NCBI GenBank assembly: GCA_021202515.1
Contig: JAJQCW010000073.1
Coordinates: 1 to 56,832 of the forward strand
Source: Clostridiales bacterium
Lineage (GTDB): Bacteria > Bacillota > Clostridia > Oscillospirales > Oscillospiraceae
DNA: 56,832 bases
Reading direction: 5' to 3'
Shown here: piece by piece, positions 44,643 through 52,748 of the stretch
How the letters are laid out: each line of letters starts with the position of its first letter
Position numbering within the stretch: position 1 is the stretch's first letter
Notes under the pieces: model-generated
What the model was told of the DNA's origin: nothing
Seen by the model: the letters and a program-made list of their open reading frames with translations, nothing else
Databases searched by the model: none
Position numbers and translations under genes: made by a program

Positions 44643-45500
44643 TCAGCCCTTGATACCGGAGGAGGCAATGCCTTCCACATAATACTTCTGCATGAAGATA
44701 AACATGATGATCATAGGAATAGCAGAAATTACCAGGGCTGCCATAATTGCGCCGTAGTGGACGGGCTGGGTGCCGAAGAAGGACTGCACGGCCAACTGAA
44801 TGGTGCGCTTGTTCTCGCCGGTCATGACGAGGAAGGGCCACATAAAGTCATTCCAGTGGGAGACGAAGTCCAGGATGAACACAGTGGCGTAGACGGTTTT
44901 GGAGATGGGCACGACCACGTTGAAGAAGGTGCGGATGGGGCTGCACCCGTCAATGGCCGCGGCCTCCAGCAGGTCGTTGGGGATGTCGTAGAAGAACTGC
45001 CGGAACATATAGATGGAGAAGCACTTGGCGATGAAGGGCACCACCAGGGCCTGGAGGGTGTTGACCCAGCCCAGTTGGGACATCTCGATGTACAGCGGCA
45101 GCATGATGGCCTCCATGGGCAGCACCATCAGGGCGATGACCAGGTTTAGGATCAGGCCCTTGCCCTTGAAGTCAAACTTCGCCAGAGCGTAGCCACAGAT
45201 GGAGTTGACGATCAGGTCGAAAATCAAAATCAGGCCGATGTAAAGCAGGGTGTTTTTGAACACCACCGGCAGGTTCATCCGGGAGAACACTTCCAGGTAA
45301 TTGGACAGGGTCGCGTTGGTGGGGACGAACGTCATGATGGAGCTCATGTTGGCGAAGATGTCGGCCTCCGGTTTCAGGGAGGCGGAGATCATCCAGATCA
45401 GCGGGGAGACAAAGATGACGCCGATGACGATGTTTCCCGCGTAAAACAGGAATTTGCTCAGAAAGGCAGATGCCTTCTTGGATTGCGGTTTTCTGGTCAT
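44643..45500 (-). CDS. CUT1 sugar ABC transporter permease (MalG-like)
   Basis: Second membrane subunit of the fructoside importer, 285 residues with six helices. The N-terminal helix ends in FVSPLIWMISASLKPEADIF, a family hallmark. The coupling loop is EAAAIDGCSPIRTFFNVVVP, with the EAA motif at about residue 195. The C-terminus ends QKYYVEGIASSGIKG, typical of this subfamily. It starts 18 bases after the MalF-like gene. The ATPase is not encoded here; such systems use a shared MsmK-type ATPase from elsewhere. Confidence 0.94.
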   Translation of the reverse strand: MTRKPQSKKASAFLSKFLFYAGNIVIGVIFVSPLIWMISASLKPEADIFANMSSIMTFVPTNATLSNYLEVFSRMNLPVVFKNTLLYIGLILIFDLIVNSICGYALAKFDFKGKGLILNLVIALMVLPMEAIMLPLYIEMSQLGWVNTLQALVVPFIAKCFSIYMFRQFFYDIPNDLLEAAAIDGCSPIRTFFNVVVPISKTVYATVFILDFVSHWNDFMWPFLVMTGENKRTIQLAVQSFFGTQPVHYGAIMAALVISAIPMIIMFIFMQKYYVEGIASSGIKG

Positions 45501-45518
45501 AGTTCATATCCCCCTTTC

Positions 45519-46418
45519 TCAGTCTGTGGCCGAGGTGACCCGTTTCATTGCCAGCGACATGGTCACCACAATGACGAAGAACACCGCCGCCACCGCGCAG
45601 GCATAGCCGAAGTTGCCGTTTTGGAAGCCCTGGGTATAGATGTAATAGACCAGCGTCTTGGTGGAGTTCTTGGGGCCGCCCTGGGTCATGACATAGGGCT
45701 GGGTGAAGAGCTTCATGGCCTGGATCATGGTGATCATGATGACATACTTGATGGTGCTTTGCAGGCCGGGAATGGTGACGTAGAGGAACTGCTGGAACTT
45801 GGTGGCCCCGTCCACGGAAGCCGCCTCGTACTGCTCGCCGGGGATGCCCTGGAGTCCTGCCAGGAAGATCATCATCTGGTAGCCTGCGCCCTGCCAGGCG
45901 GACATGAAGATGATGGAGTTCATGGCGGTCTTTTCGTTGCTCAGGAAGTTGATGGAATCAAAGCCCAGGTTGGTCAGCAGGGAGTTGATAAGGCCGGTGT
46001 TGGGGTTGGAGTTGTACAGCACGGTCCACAGGATGGAGATGACCACCATGGAGGTGAGCTGGGGGCTAAAATACATGGTGCGGAAGATGGCCACGCCCCG
46101 GAACTTTTTGGACACCAGCAGCGCCAGCGCCAGGGCCAGCGCGCACTGGCAGGGGACAACGATGACGGTGAAGTAGATGGTATTTTTCAGCGCCTGCCAG
46201 AAGTCGCTGTCACCGAACAGCTTGATATAGTTTTTCAGCCCGATAAAGGTGATGTCGTCCGGCCGCATGATCTGGTACTGGAACACGGAATAGTAGACCG
46301 TGTAGATCATGGGGACCACCAGGAAGGCCACCAGCAGCACGACCGCCGGGATGACAAACACATAGGCGGCGATCCGCTCATTCCGCTTGCGGGCAGACAG
46401 GTTTGATGCTTTCGTCAT
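45519..46418 (-). CDS. CUT1 sugar ABC transporter permease (MalF-like)
   Basis: First membrane subunit of the importer, 299 residues, six helices. Family marks are AAYVFVIPAVVLLVAFLVVP near the N-terminus, FRTMYFSPQLTSMVV, and the coupling loop YEAASVDGATKFQQFLYVTI. It begins 143 bases after the binding-protein gene, with an intrinsic terminator in between, so it is expressed below the binding protein. Confidence 0.94.
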   Translation of the reverse strand: MTKASNLSARKRNERIAAYVFVIPAVVLLVAFLVVPMIYTVYYSVFQYQIMRPDDITFIGLKNYIKLFGDSDFWQALKNTIYFTVIVVPCQCALALALALLVSKKFRGVAIFRTMYFSPQLTSMVVISILWTVLYNSNPNTGLINSLLTNLGFDSINFLSNEKTAMNSIIFMSAWQGAGYQMMIFLAGLQGIPGEQYEAASVDGATKFQQFLYVTIPGLQSTIKYVIMITMIQAMKLFTQPYVMTQGGPKNSTKTLVYYIYTQGFQNGNFGYACAVAAVFFVIVVTMSLAMKRVTSATD

Positions 46419-46494
46419 GAGGCAATTTCCCTTCTTTCTTCACGAATTGGTGCGGAATTGACATGATACAGGGAATTTCAGGTGCAAATTAGGT

Positions 46495-46528
46495 AAAAAA
46501 TGGCCGCACCGCAAGGACGGTGCGGCCA
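46495..46528 (-). terminator. Partial terminator between the binding-protein and permease genes
   Basis: TGGCCGCACCG (46501-46511), loop CAAGGA, CGGTGCGGCCA (46518-46528). On the minus strand the stem is followed by six U (46500-46495). As the permease genes lie downstream without a clear promoter, read-through must occur. Confidence 0.82.
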
Positions 46529-46561
46529 AAGAGAGGTGATTCTGTTCTGTCGGCAGGAGAA

Positions 46562-47929
46562 TTACTCCGCGTAGTAGGTCTCGTAATTCTCGGTGAAGTT
46601 CTCGGAGACGCGGTCCAGCTCGGACTGGATGTAGTCCTCGTCCACGGTACCGGTGGAGGCGGCGTCGGAGAAGATGTTGGTCATAGCCTCAGCGTAGTCG
46701 CTGGAGAAGTTGGAGTAAGAGGGAGAACGGGGACGGGCGGAAGCGGTGTTCTCAAGCTGCTCCACGAAGAGGGCGCGGGCGCCTTCCGCGTAGTCGGCCA
46801 TGGCCTCCTCGTCATAGGCGGAGGTACGGGTGGCGGGCTTGGCGATGGCGGCGGCATAGGTGGCCACGTTCTCGGTGTTCATCAGCCACTGGAGGAACTC
46901 ACCGGCGGCGTCAACGTTCTCGCAGTTCTTGGAGATGGCGGCAGCCCAGTCACCGCAGGGGGAGACGGCGGTGCCGGTGTCGTCAGAGACGGGGTAATAG
47001 GTGACGCCCCACTCGAAGTCGGCGCTCTCCTCCAGCGTGGCGACCTCCCAGGAGCCGCCCAGCATGGTGGCGCAGGCGCCGTTCAGGAACTCGTCGTCGA
47101 TGGGATCGATGTTGGCATAGCCGTTGGCGATGATGCTGGCCAGCCAAGCGGTGGTGGTGACGGCCTCAGCGCTGTTCACATAGCCCTCGGCGGTGGTGCC
47201 GTCGGCGCTGATGTAATCCATGCCCTGGGAGACGTACAGCGGTTCCAGAGCGTAGGGCAGGCCCTCGCCGTGGTCCATGATGATGTGGGTGCCCACATAG
47301 CTGTCGGTGGTGCACTTCTCGGCGATCTCCAGCATCTCAGACCAGGTGATGGGGTTGTCGATGGTGCGGGAGTCCAGGTCGTCCACGTCCACGCCGCACT
47401 CGGTCAGATAATCCTTGTTGTAGAAGAAGGCGACGGAGGACTCGGTGGCGCCGATGGCGTAGAGCTGGCCGTCATAGGTGTTCTGCTCCACAGCGGAGTC
47501 CAGGAAGTCTTCCAGGTCCTCGGCGGTGAAGTAGTCGTCCAGGGGAACGGTAACGCCGTTGGCGGCGTAGTAGGAGACCTGGGGGCCGTCCACATAGAAG
47601 ATGTCGGGCAGGTCGTTGGAGGTGACGGCGGTGGCGATCTTGTTGTCGTAAGCGTAGGAGTCAGAGCGGTCGATGGCCTCGCGGCTGACCTGGATGTTGG
47701 GGTTGGCTTCGTTCCACTCAGCCAGCTTTTCCACCCACCATTCCTCCACGGCGGCCTCGTCGGTGGGGCTCCAGATGGTCAGGTAGATGACCTCGTCGCT
47801 GTCGGTGGCGGCGTCGCTGGCGGCGCTGCTGTCGGTGGTGGTGTCGCTGGTGGTGGTGCTGCTGGAGCCGCAGGCCACCAGAGACAGCGCCATTGCCAGA
47901 GCCAGGACCAGGGCAATGAGTTTCTTCAT
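46562..47929 (-). CDS. Sugar-binding lipoprotein (SBP family 1) of the fructoside importer
   Basis: Extracellular lipoprotein that captures the substrate, 455 residues from ATG 47929 after AGGAGGAACCC. The signal is KKLIALVLALAMALSLVACG, with the anchored Cys near residue 19 and a Ser/Thr/Asp linker. Typical family-1 parts include VIYLTIWSPTDEAAVEEWWV, LPDIFYVDGPQVSYYAANG, TESSVAFFYNKDYLTECGVD and MLGGSWEVATLEES. First gene of the transport unit, with the promoter and two operators just upstream. Preference for sucrose or fructo-oligosaccharide is inferred from the GH32 gene in the same regulon. Confidence 0.93.
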   Translation of the reverse strand: MKKLIALVLALAMALSLVACGSSSTTTSDTTTDSSAASDAATDSDEVIYLTIWSPTDEAAVEEWWVEKLAEWNEANPNIQVSREAIDRSDSYAYDNKIATAVTSNDLPDIFYVDGPQVSYYAANGVTVPLDDYFTAEDLEDFLDSAVEQNTYDGQLYAIGATESSVAFFYNKDYLTECGVDVDDLDSRTIDNPITWSEMLEIAEKCTTDSYVGTHIIMDHGEGLPYALEPLYVSQGMDYISADGTTAEGYVNSAEAVTTTAWLASIIANGYANIDPIDDEFLNGACATMLGGSWEVATLEESADFEWGVTYYPVSDDTGTAVSPCGDWAAAISKNCENVDAAGEFLQWLMNTENVATYAAAIAKPATRTSAYDEEAMADYAEGARALFVEQLENTASARPRSPSYSNFSSDYAEAMTNIFSDAASTGTVDEDYIQSELDRVSENFTENYETYYAE

Positions 47930-47985
47930 AATGGGTTCCTCCTTGTGATGTGGTGATTTCTCTTCGGAAAGAGAACGGAATTTTA

Positions 47986-48063
47986 TGAAACCCGTTCCAT
48001 ATTTTGAATTTGTGAAACCGCAGCGGGACTGCGGGTAAAATTCCGAATGTGGAATCGGTTCCA
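47986..48063. promoter_or_regulatory. Operator pair in front of the binding-protein gene
   Basis: TGGAATCGGTTCCA at 48050-48063 and TGGAACGGGTTTCA (read on the minus strand) at 47999-47986. Centres are 64 bases apart, close to six helical turns, suitable for loop formation by a tetrameric LacI protein. Confidence 0.82.
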
Positions 48064-48075
48064 TATCATGATTGT

Positions 48076-48104
48076 ATGATACCCGACTCGGCGGAAAAAG
48101 TCAA
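48076..48104 (-). promoter_or_regulatory. Promoter of the fructoside transport operon
   Basis: On the minus strand, TTGACT (48104-48099), 17-base spacer, TATCAT (48081-48076). The first operator begins 13 bases downstream of the -10, over the expected start point. Confidence 0.78.
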
Positions 48105-48250
48105 GCGAATAGATGGATTTTTTTGTGTCAAAATAGAAAAATGTGAAATCCGACAAAAATAAACATTTCTTTTTGTGCAGAACCTACAAAGACCATTGCC
48201 TTAGCACGAAACATATTCCAGCGTCAGATCTCTCCTAAAAAGCGAGAAAA

Positions 48251-48283
48251 AGAGGGATCGGACAAAGTTGCCGACCCCTCTGA
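48251..48283 (-). terminator. Terminator after the DUF624 gene
   Basis: AGAGGGATCGG and CCGACCCCTCT around ACAAAGTTG. On the minus strand it is followed by a CUUUUUCUCG-type U-rich end. Confidence 0.7.
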
Positions 48284-48301
48284 TGGTCAAAAAAGCTACG
48301 C

Positions 48302-48979
48302 TCAGTTGTCCTCTGCGTCCTCCTCCGGCGCCTCGTCCTCCTGCCCTTCCTCGATGGCCTTGATGCGCTCCGGGTCAAACAGCCGGGACAGGTGCAGCGA
48401 GTTCAGGTAGGCCACCAGAGAGAAGCCGATGATGAGCAGCACAAACAGCGCCTGGGGCGCGTAGGTGGGAGAAAAGAGAAAAATCAGGATGGGCAGCACG
48501 TCCAGCAGCATGATAAAGATGGTGAAGATGCTGTTTCTCATGGCCAGCAGGAAACCGTGGCGGATGGACTCCCACACGCCGCCGCCGAAGTAGGCCAGCG
48601 CAGGGAAGGCGTGGCTCACCGCTGCCAGGTAAAAATAGCCCACGGAGAGGATGACCACCTGAAACACAAACCGGAACCCGATGTCCCAGGCGGAGGCGGC
48701 CCAGAAGTCCAGCACCAGCACAGCACCCACTCCAACGGCCAGCAGGAAGAGCAGGGTCCCCTTTTTCAGGTTCTTGCGGAAGGCGCGGAAAAAGGCCCGG
48801 TACAGACCGGTGTCCTCCCGGAAGGCCATGCGCAGGGTGACGTCGTAGAGGGCGGTGGTGGTGGCCCCCAGCGTGACGATGGGCAGACTGCACACCACCC
48901 AGATGACGTTGAGGAAGATCAGGTCGATCATGCGGTTGAGCAGGCGGACGACGGAATTGTCCTGTTGCAGAAATTTCAT
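48302..48979 (-). CDS. DUF624 (YesL-type) membrane protein
   Basis: 225 residues with five or six helices. The N-terminus NRMIDLIFLNVIWVVCSLPI, followed by TLGATTTALYDVTLRM, is the DUF624 hallmark. These proteins lie beside CUT1 sugar transporters in many Firmicutes; their exact job is unknown, though they are suspected transport accessories. The C-terminus is acidic (EEGQEDEAPEEDAEDN). AAAGGAGG precedes the ATG. It is transcribed from its own promoter with a LacI-type operator in it, so it belongs to the same regulon as the downstream transporter. Confidence 0.9.
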   Translation of the reverse strand: MKFLQQDNSVVRLLNRMIDLIFLNVIWVVCSLPIVTLGATTTALYDVTLRMAFREDTGLYRAFFRAFRKNLKKGTLLFLLAVGVGAVLVLDFWAASAWDIGFRFVFQVVILSVGYFYLAAVSHAFPALAYFGGGVWESIRHGFLLAMRNSIFTIFIMLLDVLPILIFLFSPTYAPQALFVLLIIGFSLVAYLNSLHLSRLFDPERIKAIEEGQEDEAPEEDAEDN

Positions 48980-49017
48980 GGAATGGCCTCCTTTGGGATG
49001 TCGCGCTTGATAAGGAC

Positions 49018-49046
49018 ATTATAACAATGTGGAACGGGTTTCGCAA
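49018..49046 (-). promoter_or_regulatory. DUF624 promoter with operator inside the spacer
   Basis: On the minus strand, TTGCGA (49046-49041), 17-base spacer, TATAAT (49023-49018). The operator TGGAACGGGTTTCG (49030-49043) covers the spacer and part of the -35, so bound repressor would block polymerase directly. Confidence 0.8.
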
Positions 49047-49233
49047 TAGGAAAAACAAAAATTTTTGAACTGTTTATAATATTGTCCTCGCGCCCAGCAA
49101 GAGCATGACACGCGCCTCCAAAAAAATGTCTGCTGAAGGTTTTGAAAGTAGCTATGCCGGGAATCTGCTGCCCGTTATTCTTTGTGGACGTCAGATAACT
49201 GAAAAATACCCTTGATAACGCTCATTTAATTAC

Positions 49234-49398
49234 GTCACTGAGGGAACCTTCGCTGCTTACCTCTGGCAGACACTGGAGAACAAGCAGAAATTCGTCTCGC
49301 AAATCATGACCTGCAAATCGCCGGCGCGAAGCTGCGATGATGTGGACGAGCAGGTGCTTTCCTATGCCGAGGTCATGGCCCTCTGTGCCGGAGCATAA
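49234..49398 (+). pseudogene. C-terminal fragment of a conjugative-element SNF2/DEAD-type helicase
   Basis: The reading frame gives [38 protein letters not shown] and [14 protein letters not shown], then TAA. This matches my memory of the conserved motif region near the end of large SNF2-type helicases carried by Firmicutes integrative elements. No start or upstream domain is present, so it is a fossil. Along with the relaxase fragment at 41.4 kb, on the same strand, it brackets the fructoside locus. Confidence 0.65.
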
Positions 49399-49499
49399 AA
49401 CGAAAGGCGAAAGCAGCCGTTCGTAACGAGGACCATAAAAAATGAGGGGACAAAGAGCGAACAGCTAGAAGTGAAAAGCGCAAAGAAGGAGCAAAGCAT

Positions 49500-49922
49500 A
49501 TGCCTGTGTTAAAGCTAAATCCCGTCTGCAAGGACTATATCTGGGGCGGGACCCGCCTGAAAACAGATTATCACAAGGAATTTGACGGCCCCCGGCTGGC
49601 GGAGTGCTGGGAGCTGTCCTGTCACCTGGACGGGCCTTCCGTCATCACCAACGGCGTTTTTACCAGGCGGACGCTGCGGGAATACCTCGCCGCCGTGGGG
49701 AAACGGGTGCTGGGCAGTAACTGCCAGGTGTTCCAGGAGTTCCCCATCCTTATCAAGTTCATCGACGCCAAAGACAACCTGTTCATTCAGGTGCATCCCA
49801 ACAACACCGACGCCCTGACTCAGCGGCTGGCAGTCTTCGGCGAGGACGTGAACGGCGACGGCCGGGTGGTGGTGCAGCATTTTGAGCAGTTGCAAGTATT
49901 ACATTCGTATGCGGCCCTATAA
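49500..49922 (+). pseudogene. Truncated type I mannose-6-phosphate isomerase
   Basis: Residues 1-103 match the N-terminus of ManA: LKLNPVCKDYIWGGTRLKTD, LAECWELSCHLDGPSVITNG and the first zinc-ligand motif FIQVHPNN. Similarity stops there (about 49811). What follows (LTQRLAVFGEDVNGDGRVVV) is unrelated, with a dockerin-like DVNGDG. The remaining zinc ligands and the catalytic domain are missing, so no isomerase activity is expected. AAAGAAGGAG precedes the ATG. Confidence 0.82.
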
Positions 49923-49989
49923 GACCTCCGGCAGCGTGACCTCTTACGCCGGTTGGAGTAAGGTCAAGACGGTTAAAGTCAAGAAGTGA
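49894..49989 (+). pseudogene. C-terminal tail of a surface (Fn3/Ig-like) protein
   Basis: In a frame different from the manA fragment, 31 codons read KYYIRMRPYKTSGSV then YAGWSKVKTVKVKK and stop. This is the usual end of clostridial fibronectin-III-type repeats (YYIRVRAYK...SWSKVKTVK). It has been joined to the manA fragment by deletion or recombination. Confidence 0.6.
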
Positions 49990-50080
49990 GCAAGGTTATC
50001 GTGTCTTGCACTGGGGTACACATGCGCAAAAGCCGAATGCGGTAAGGAGAAGCACAACTAGGAGGAATAAGACCTATATA

Positions 50081-50560
50081 AAAAATCTGTTCCACAAGTT
50101 GATCGTCTACCTGCTGACTTTCTCCCTCTCCGGTAACGTAGAGGACAGTTTGCTGTATCACATCGGCACGTTCATCGAACCCATGACCAAATTTTTTGGC
50201 ATGGGTTGGCAGACCTTTATGGCCTTTATCGCCTCCGCCTTTGCAAAGGAAGCGGTACTGGGGGTACTTAACGCGGTTTTTGCAGGGGAGGGTTCCCTGC
50301 TCTCCGGCACCTTTCAAGCAAAATCCTTTGGGGTCGATTCCAGTGTGCTGGCGCTGGTTATGCCCACAGTGATTTCCAAAGCGGAAGCCCTGGCGTTCCT
50401 GTTCGCCGTTTCTTTCAATGTGCCCTGCGTGATGGCTCTGTCCACGACCTACAGAGAAACACATTCACTCAAATGGACATTGCGGCTGGCTCTGTTTTTC
50501 GCGGGCAGCGCTCTGGTCTTATCCTGTATCATCTACCATGTTGCGGGAATCTTTTTGTGA
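50081..50560 (+). pseudogene. C-terminal fragment of FeoB ferrous-iron transporter
   Basis: About 160 codons encode the end of FeoB: LSGNVEDSLLYHIGTFIEPM, MAFIASAFAKEAVLGVLNAV (gate domain, AKE motif), and the closing NVPCVMALSTTYRETHSLKW with a final helix. The G-protein domain and the first membrane helices are absent, and no proper start exists (a GGAGG lies near 50060 without ATG). One of several truncated genes in 49.2-50.6 kb. Confidence 0.8.
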
Positions 50561-50724
50561 TGCTGCGATTCATGAACGGTGACAGGTCTCTTTACGATTA
50601 AAATTTTCGGCCTTATGTGGAGCGAGTGCGGGGCAAATGTGCTGCCCTGCATTTGCTCCATCATTTTGCGGTGTTTTGTCGCCCAGTGATATTCAATTTG
50701 GTGCATAATCGCGCAGGTTTCGCA

Positions 50725-50773
50725 TTGATTTTTCCCTTAGTATCTGTTACAATATGAGTTAGCTAAGGCTAAC
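50725..50773 (+). promoter_or_regulatory. Promoter with TetR-like operator for the methyltransferase operon
   Basis: TTGATT (50725-50730), 17-base spacer, TACAAT (50748-50753). The palindrome GTTAGC-TAAG-GCTAAC (50758-50773) covers the predicted start point, 25 bases before the first gene. The layout is typical of TetR-family control, but no such regulator is encoded in the window; it may lie beyond its end. Confidence 0.8.
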
Positions 50774-50797
50774 GACTAATGAAGGGGAGAGAATGGC

Positions 50798-51493
50798 ATG
50801 AACAAACACGAGGAAATCAAATCCGCATATCGTGTATCGGGTAAAGAAGCGACTTTTTATGATGGTATGATCACCTGTTCTACCCTGTTGGGCAAAGCCG
50901 TATGCAGACCGGTATGGGCCATGGGGCAGTCAGAAACCGATGACTATCTGTCCCGTGCGCTTTCCGGTATTCCAGAGGATTTCTCCGGTTCATTGCTGGA
51001 AGTGCCGGTGGGTACTGGCGTGCTGACCATGCCGATCTATCAAAGACTGCCTGATGCAAGCATCACTTGCCTGGATTATTCCGAGGACATGATGTCCCGT
51101 GCGCAAAGGAGAGCAAAACGGGACGGGCTGACCCATGTCTGCTTTCATCAAGGGGATGTGGGGAATTTGCCCTTCCCGGACGGCAGCTTTGACATCGTAC
51201 TCTCCCTCAATGGATTTCACGCCTTCCCAGATAAGGAGGCGGCTTACCGGGAAGTGTTTCGGGTCTTAAAGCCCGGCGGCTGTTTCTGCGGTTGCTTTTA
51301 CGTTGCCGGGGAAACTGCCCGGACAGATTGGTTCATCCGGCATCTTTATGAGCCGAAGGGGTTCTTCACTCCACCCTATGAAACAGCGGACAGTCTGAAA
51401 CAGCGGCTGGAGCGGCAGTATGGGGCAGTAGAGTTTGGCACTGTGAAATCTATAGCCTGCTTTACCTGCCAGAAGGGGGCGTATAACCAATGA
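50798..51493 (+). CDS. Class I SAM-dependent methyltransferase (first of three)
   Basis: 231 residues, Rossmann methyltransferase of the Methyltransf_11 type. Motif I is LLEVPVGTGVLTMP, motif II ITCLDYSEDMMSRAQ, the acidic region FHQGDVGNLPFPDGSFD, motif III VFRVLKPGGCFCG. The C-terminus is Cys-rich (SIACFTCQKGAYNQ). A GGGGAGAG site precedes ATG 50798. Its stop overlaps the next gene by four bases. The first gene of a tightly packed operon; its substrate is unknown. Confidence 0.92.
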   Translation: MNKHEEIKSAYRVSGKEATFYDGMITCSTLLGKAVCRPVWAMGQSETDDYLSRALSGIPEDFSGSLLEVPVGTGVLTMPIYQRLPDASITCLDYSEDMMSRAQRRAKRDGLTHVCFHQGDVGNLPFPDGSFDIVLSLNGFHAFPDKEAAYREVFRVLKPGGCFCGCFYVAGETARTDWFIRHLYEPKGFFTPPYETADSLKQRLERQYGAVEFGTVKSIACFTCQKGAYNQ

Positions 51494-51987
51494 GCGTGTC
51501 CATTTATGTGCTTGAGTGCGTGATTCTATGCGCCGTGTTCGGCGTGTCCATTTTCGGGATGTTGCTGGTCAATCCTGTGTCCTTCATCGGTGATTACCCG
51601 CCGGAAATTCAGGCGCAATACTATTCCTCACAGCACAAGGAAGCGGCAAAGGAAAAGATGACATTCCTCACGATCCTCCGGAAAGTCATCGGTATCATCG
51701 CATTTCTGTTCCTGTTTGCGTGGATGGCGCATCAGGCGGGAGCGGAAACCTTTGTGGAAGGACTTCTGTTCGTGTACGGCTACATGATCGTGCTGGCTGC
51801 ATTTGACACCTGCTTTCTCGACTGGGTGCTGTTTGCCAACATCAAACGGGTGCGCCTGCCGGGGACGGAGCATATGGACCGAGAGTATCATCAGAAATGG
51901 TTCCATGTGAAGGTTATGCTGCCCATGCTGCCGGTGTTTGCCGCAGGAGGACTGCTTATTTCGTTGATTATGACCTGGATTTGGTAA
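51490..51987 (+). CDS. Four-helix membrane protein, paralogue of the last gene in the window
   Basis: 165 residues with hydrophobic segments at about 5-27, 62-82, 88-110 and 142-163. The sequence VYGYMIVLAAFDTCFLDWVL resembles VMLYGMEIYDILFFDWYLLC in the partial gene at 56475, so the two are related. Family not recognised. It overlaps the methyltransferase stop (ATGA), so they are co-translated. Possibly a membrane partner for the soluble enzymes. Confidence 0.8.
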   Translation: MSVSIYVLECVILCAVFGVSIFGMLLVNPVSFIGDYPPEIQAQYYSSQHKEAAKEKMTFLTILRKVIGIIAFLFLFAWMAHQAGAETFVEGLLFVYGYMIVLAAFDTCFLDWVLFANIKRVRLPGTEHMDREYHQKWFHVKVMLPMLPVFAAGGLLISLIMTWIW

Positions 51988-52066
51988 AGCGATAGGGAAA
52001 GAGGGATGAAACACGGCAAACGATAAAAAGATCACCCCCGCCATTCTTTGCGGACTGCTGGGCTGT

Positions 52067-52687
52067 GTGTGCTTTGGCGCAGGAGATTGGCTTATGCTCT
52101 ACGGTGACACGGCCTATTCCGGGACAATTTCCTGGCTGACGACAGGGGCGGCGGAAATCGCCCCCTGGCGGAACAATCTGGCCATGGCGCTGGCCTTCCC
52201 CGGTATTATCCTGTATGGGATCGCACTGTTTGCGATTGGGGAACTGATCACTGGAGAAGGACGGCAAAAAGCCTACCACTACTTGACCACATTCAGCCTG
52301 ACGCCGTGGCTTTGCCTGCATCTGTTTTACATCATGATTTTATATGGTTTTTTCTGGATGAGCGGGAACGGGTATGCCTCCACAGCCATTCCGGTCTCGG
52401 AGGCGGTCTTTTCCCATTTTTCCTGGCTCGTCCCGGTGAGCGAGGCATTGATGCTGCCGCCCTATCTTTATTGGGGATGGCTGGTATTGCGTGGACAGAG
52501 CGCCCTGCCCCGGCAGATGGTTCTGTCCAATCCGCTGATTTTCTATCTTGCTTTGAAGCTGATAACCCTGCTTATGCCGGACAGCGCGTTTCGCCTGGCT
52601 TTAACCAACGGCCTGATGAGCGAAAGCATGGTTTTATGGTTTGGAAGCATATTGGCATGGCTGTATTTGCACCGAAACAGCAAATAA
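52067..52687 (+). CDS. Multi-pass membrane protein, start unresolved
   Basis: About 206-225 residues with six hydrophobic segments. The frame has a stop at 52007-52009 and then reads NTANDKKITPAILCGLLG before the GTG at 52067. That GTG would cut into the first helix (AILCGLLGCVCFGAGDWLML). An ATG at 52006-52008 after GAGGG is one base out of frame, so a single-base indel near the start is likely. Otherwise the frame is intact to 52687 and looks conserved (GDWLMLYGDTAYSG, RLALTNGLMSESMVLW). Function unknown; it belongs to the methyltransferase operon. Confidence 0.7.
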   Translation: MCFGAGDWLMLYGDTAYSGTISWLTTGAAEIAPWRNNLAMALAFPGIILYGIALFAIGELITGEGRQKAYHYLTTFSLTPWLCLHLFYIMILYGFFWMSGNGYASTAIPVSEAVFSHFSWLVPVSEALMLPPYLYWGWLVLRGQSALPRQMVLSNPLIFYLALKLITLLMPDSAFRLALTNGLMSESMVLWFGSILAWLYLHRNSK

Positions 52688-52748
52688 CTGATAGCGTAGG
52701 CGTTTATAGAAATTACTGTAAAAAGCGGTAGAAGGAAGGAGCATCAGC

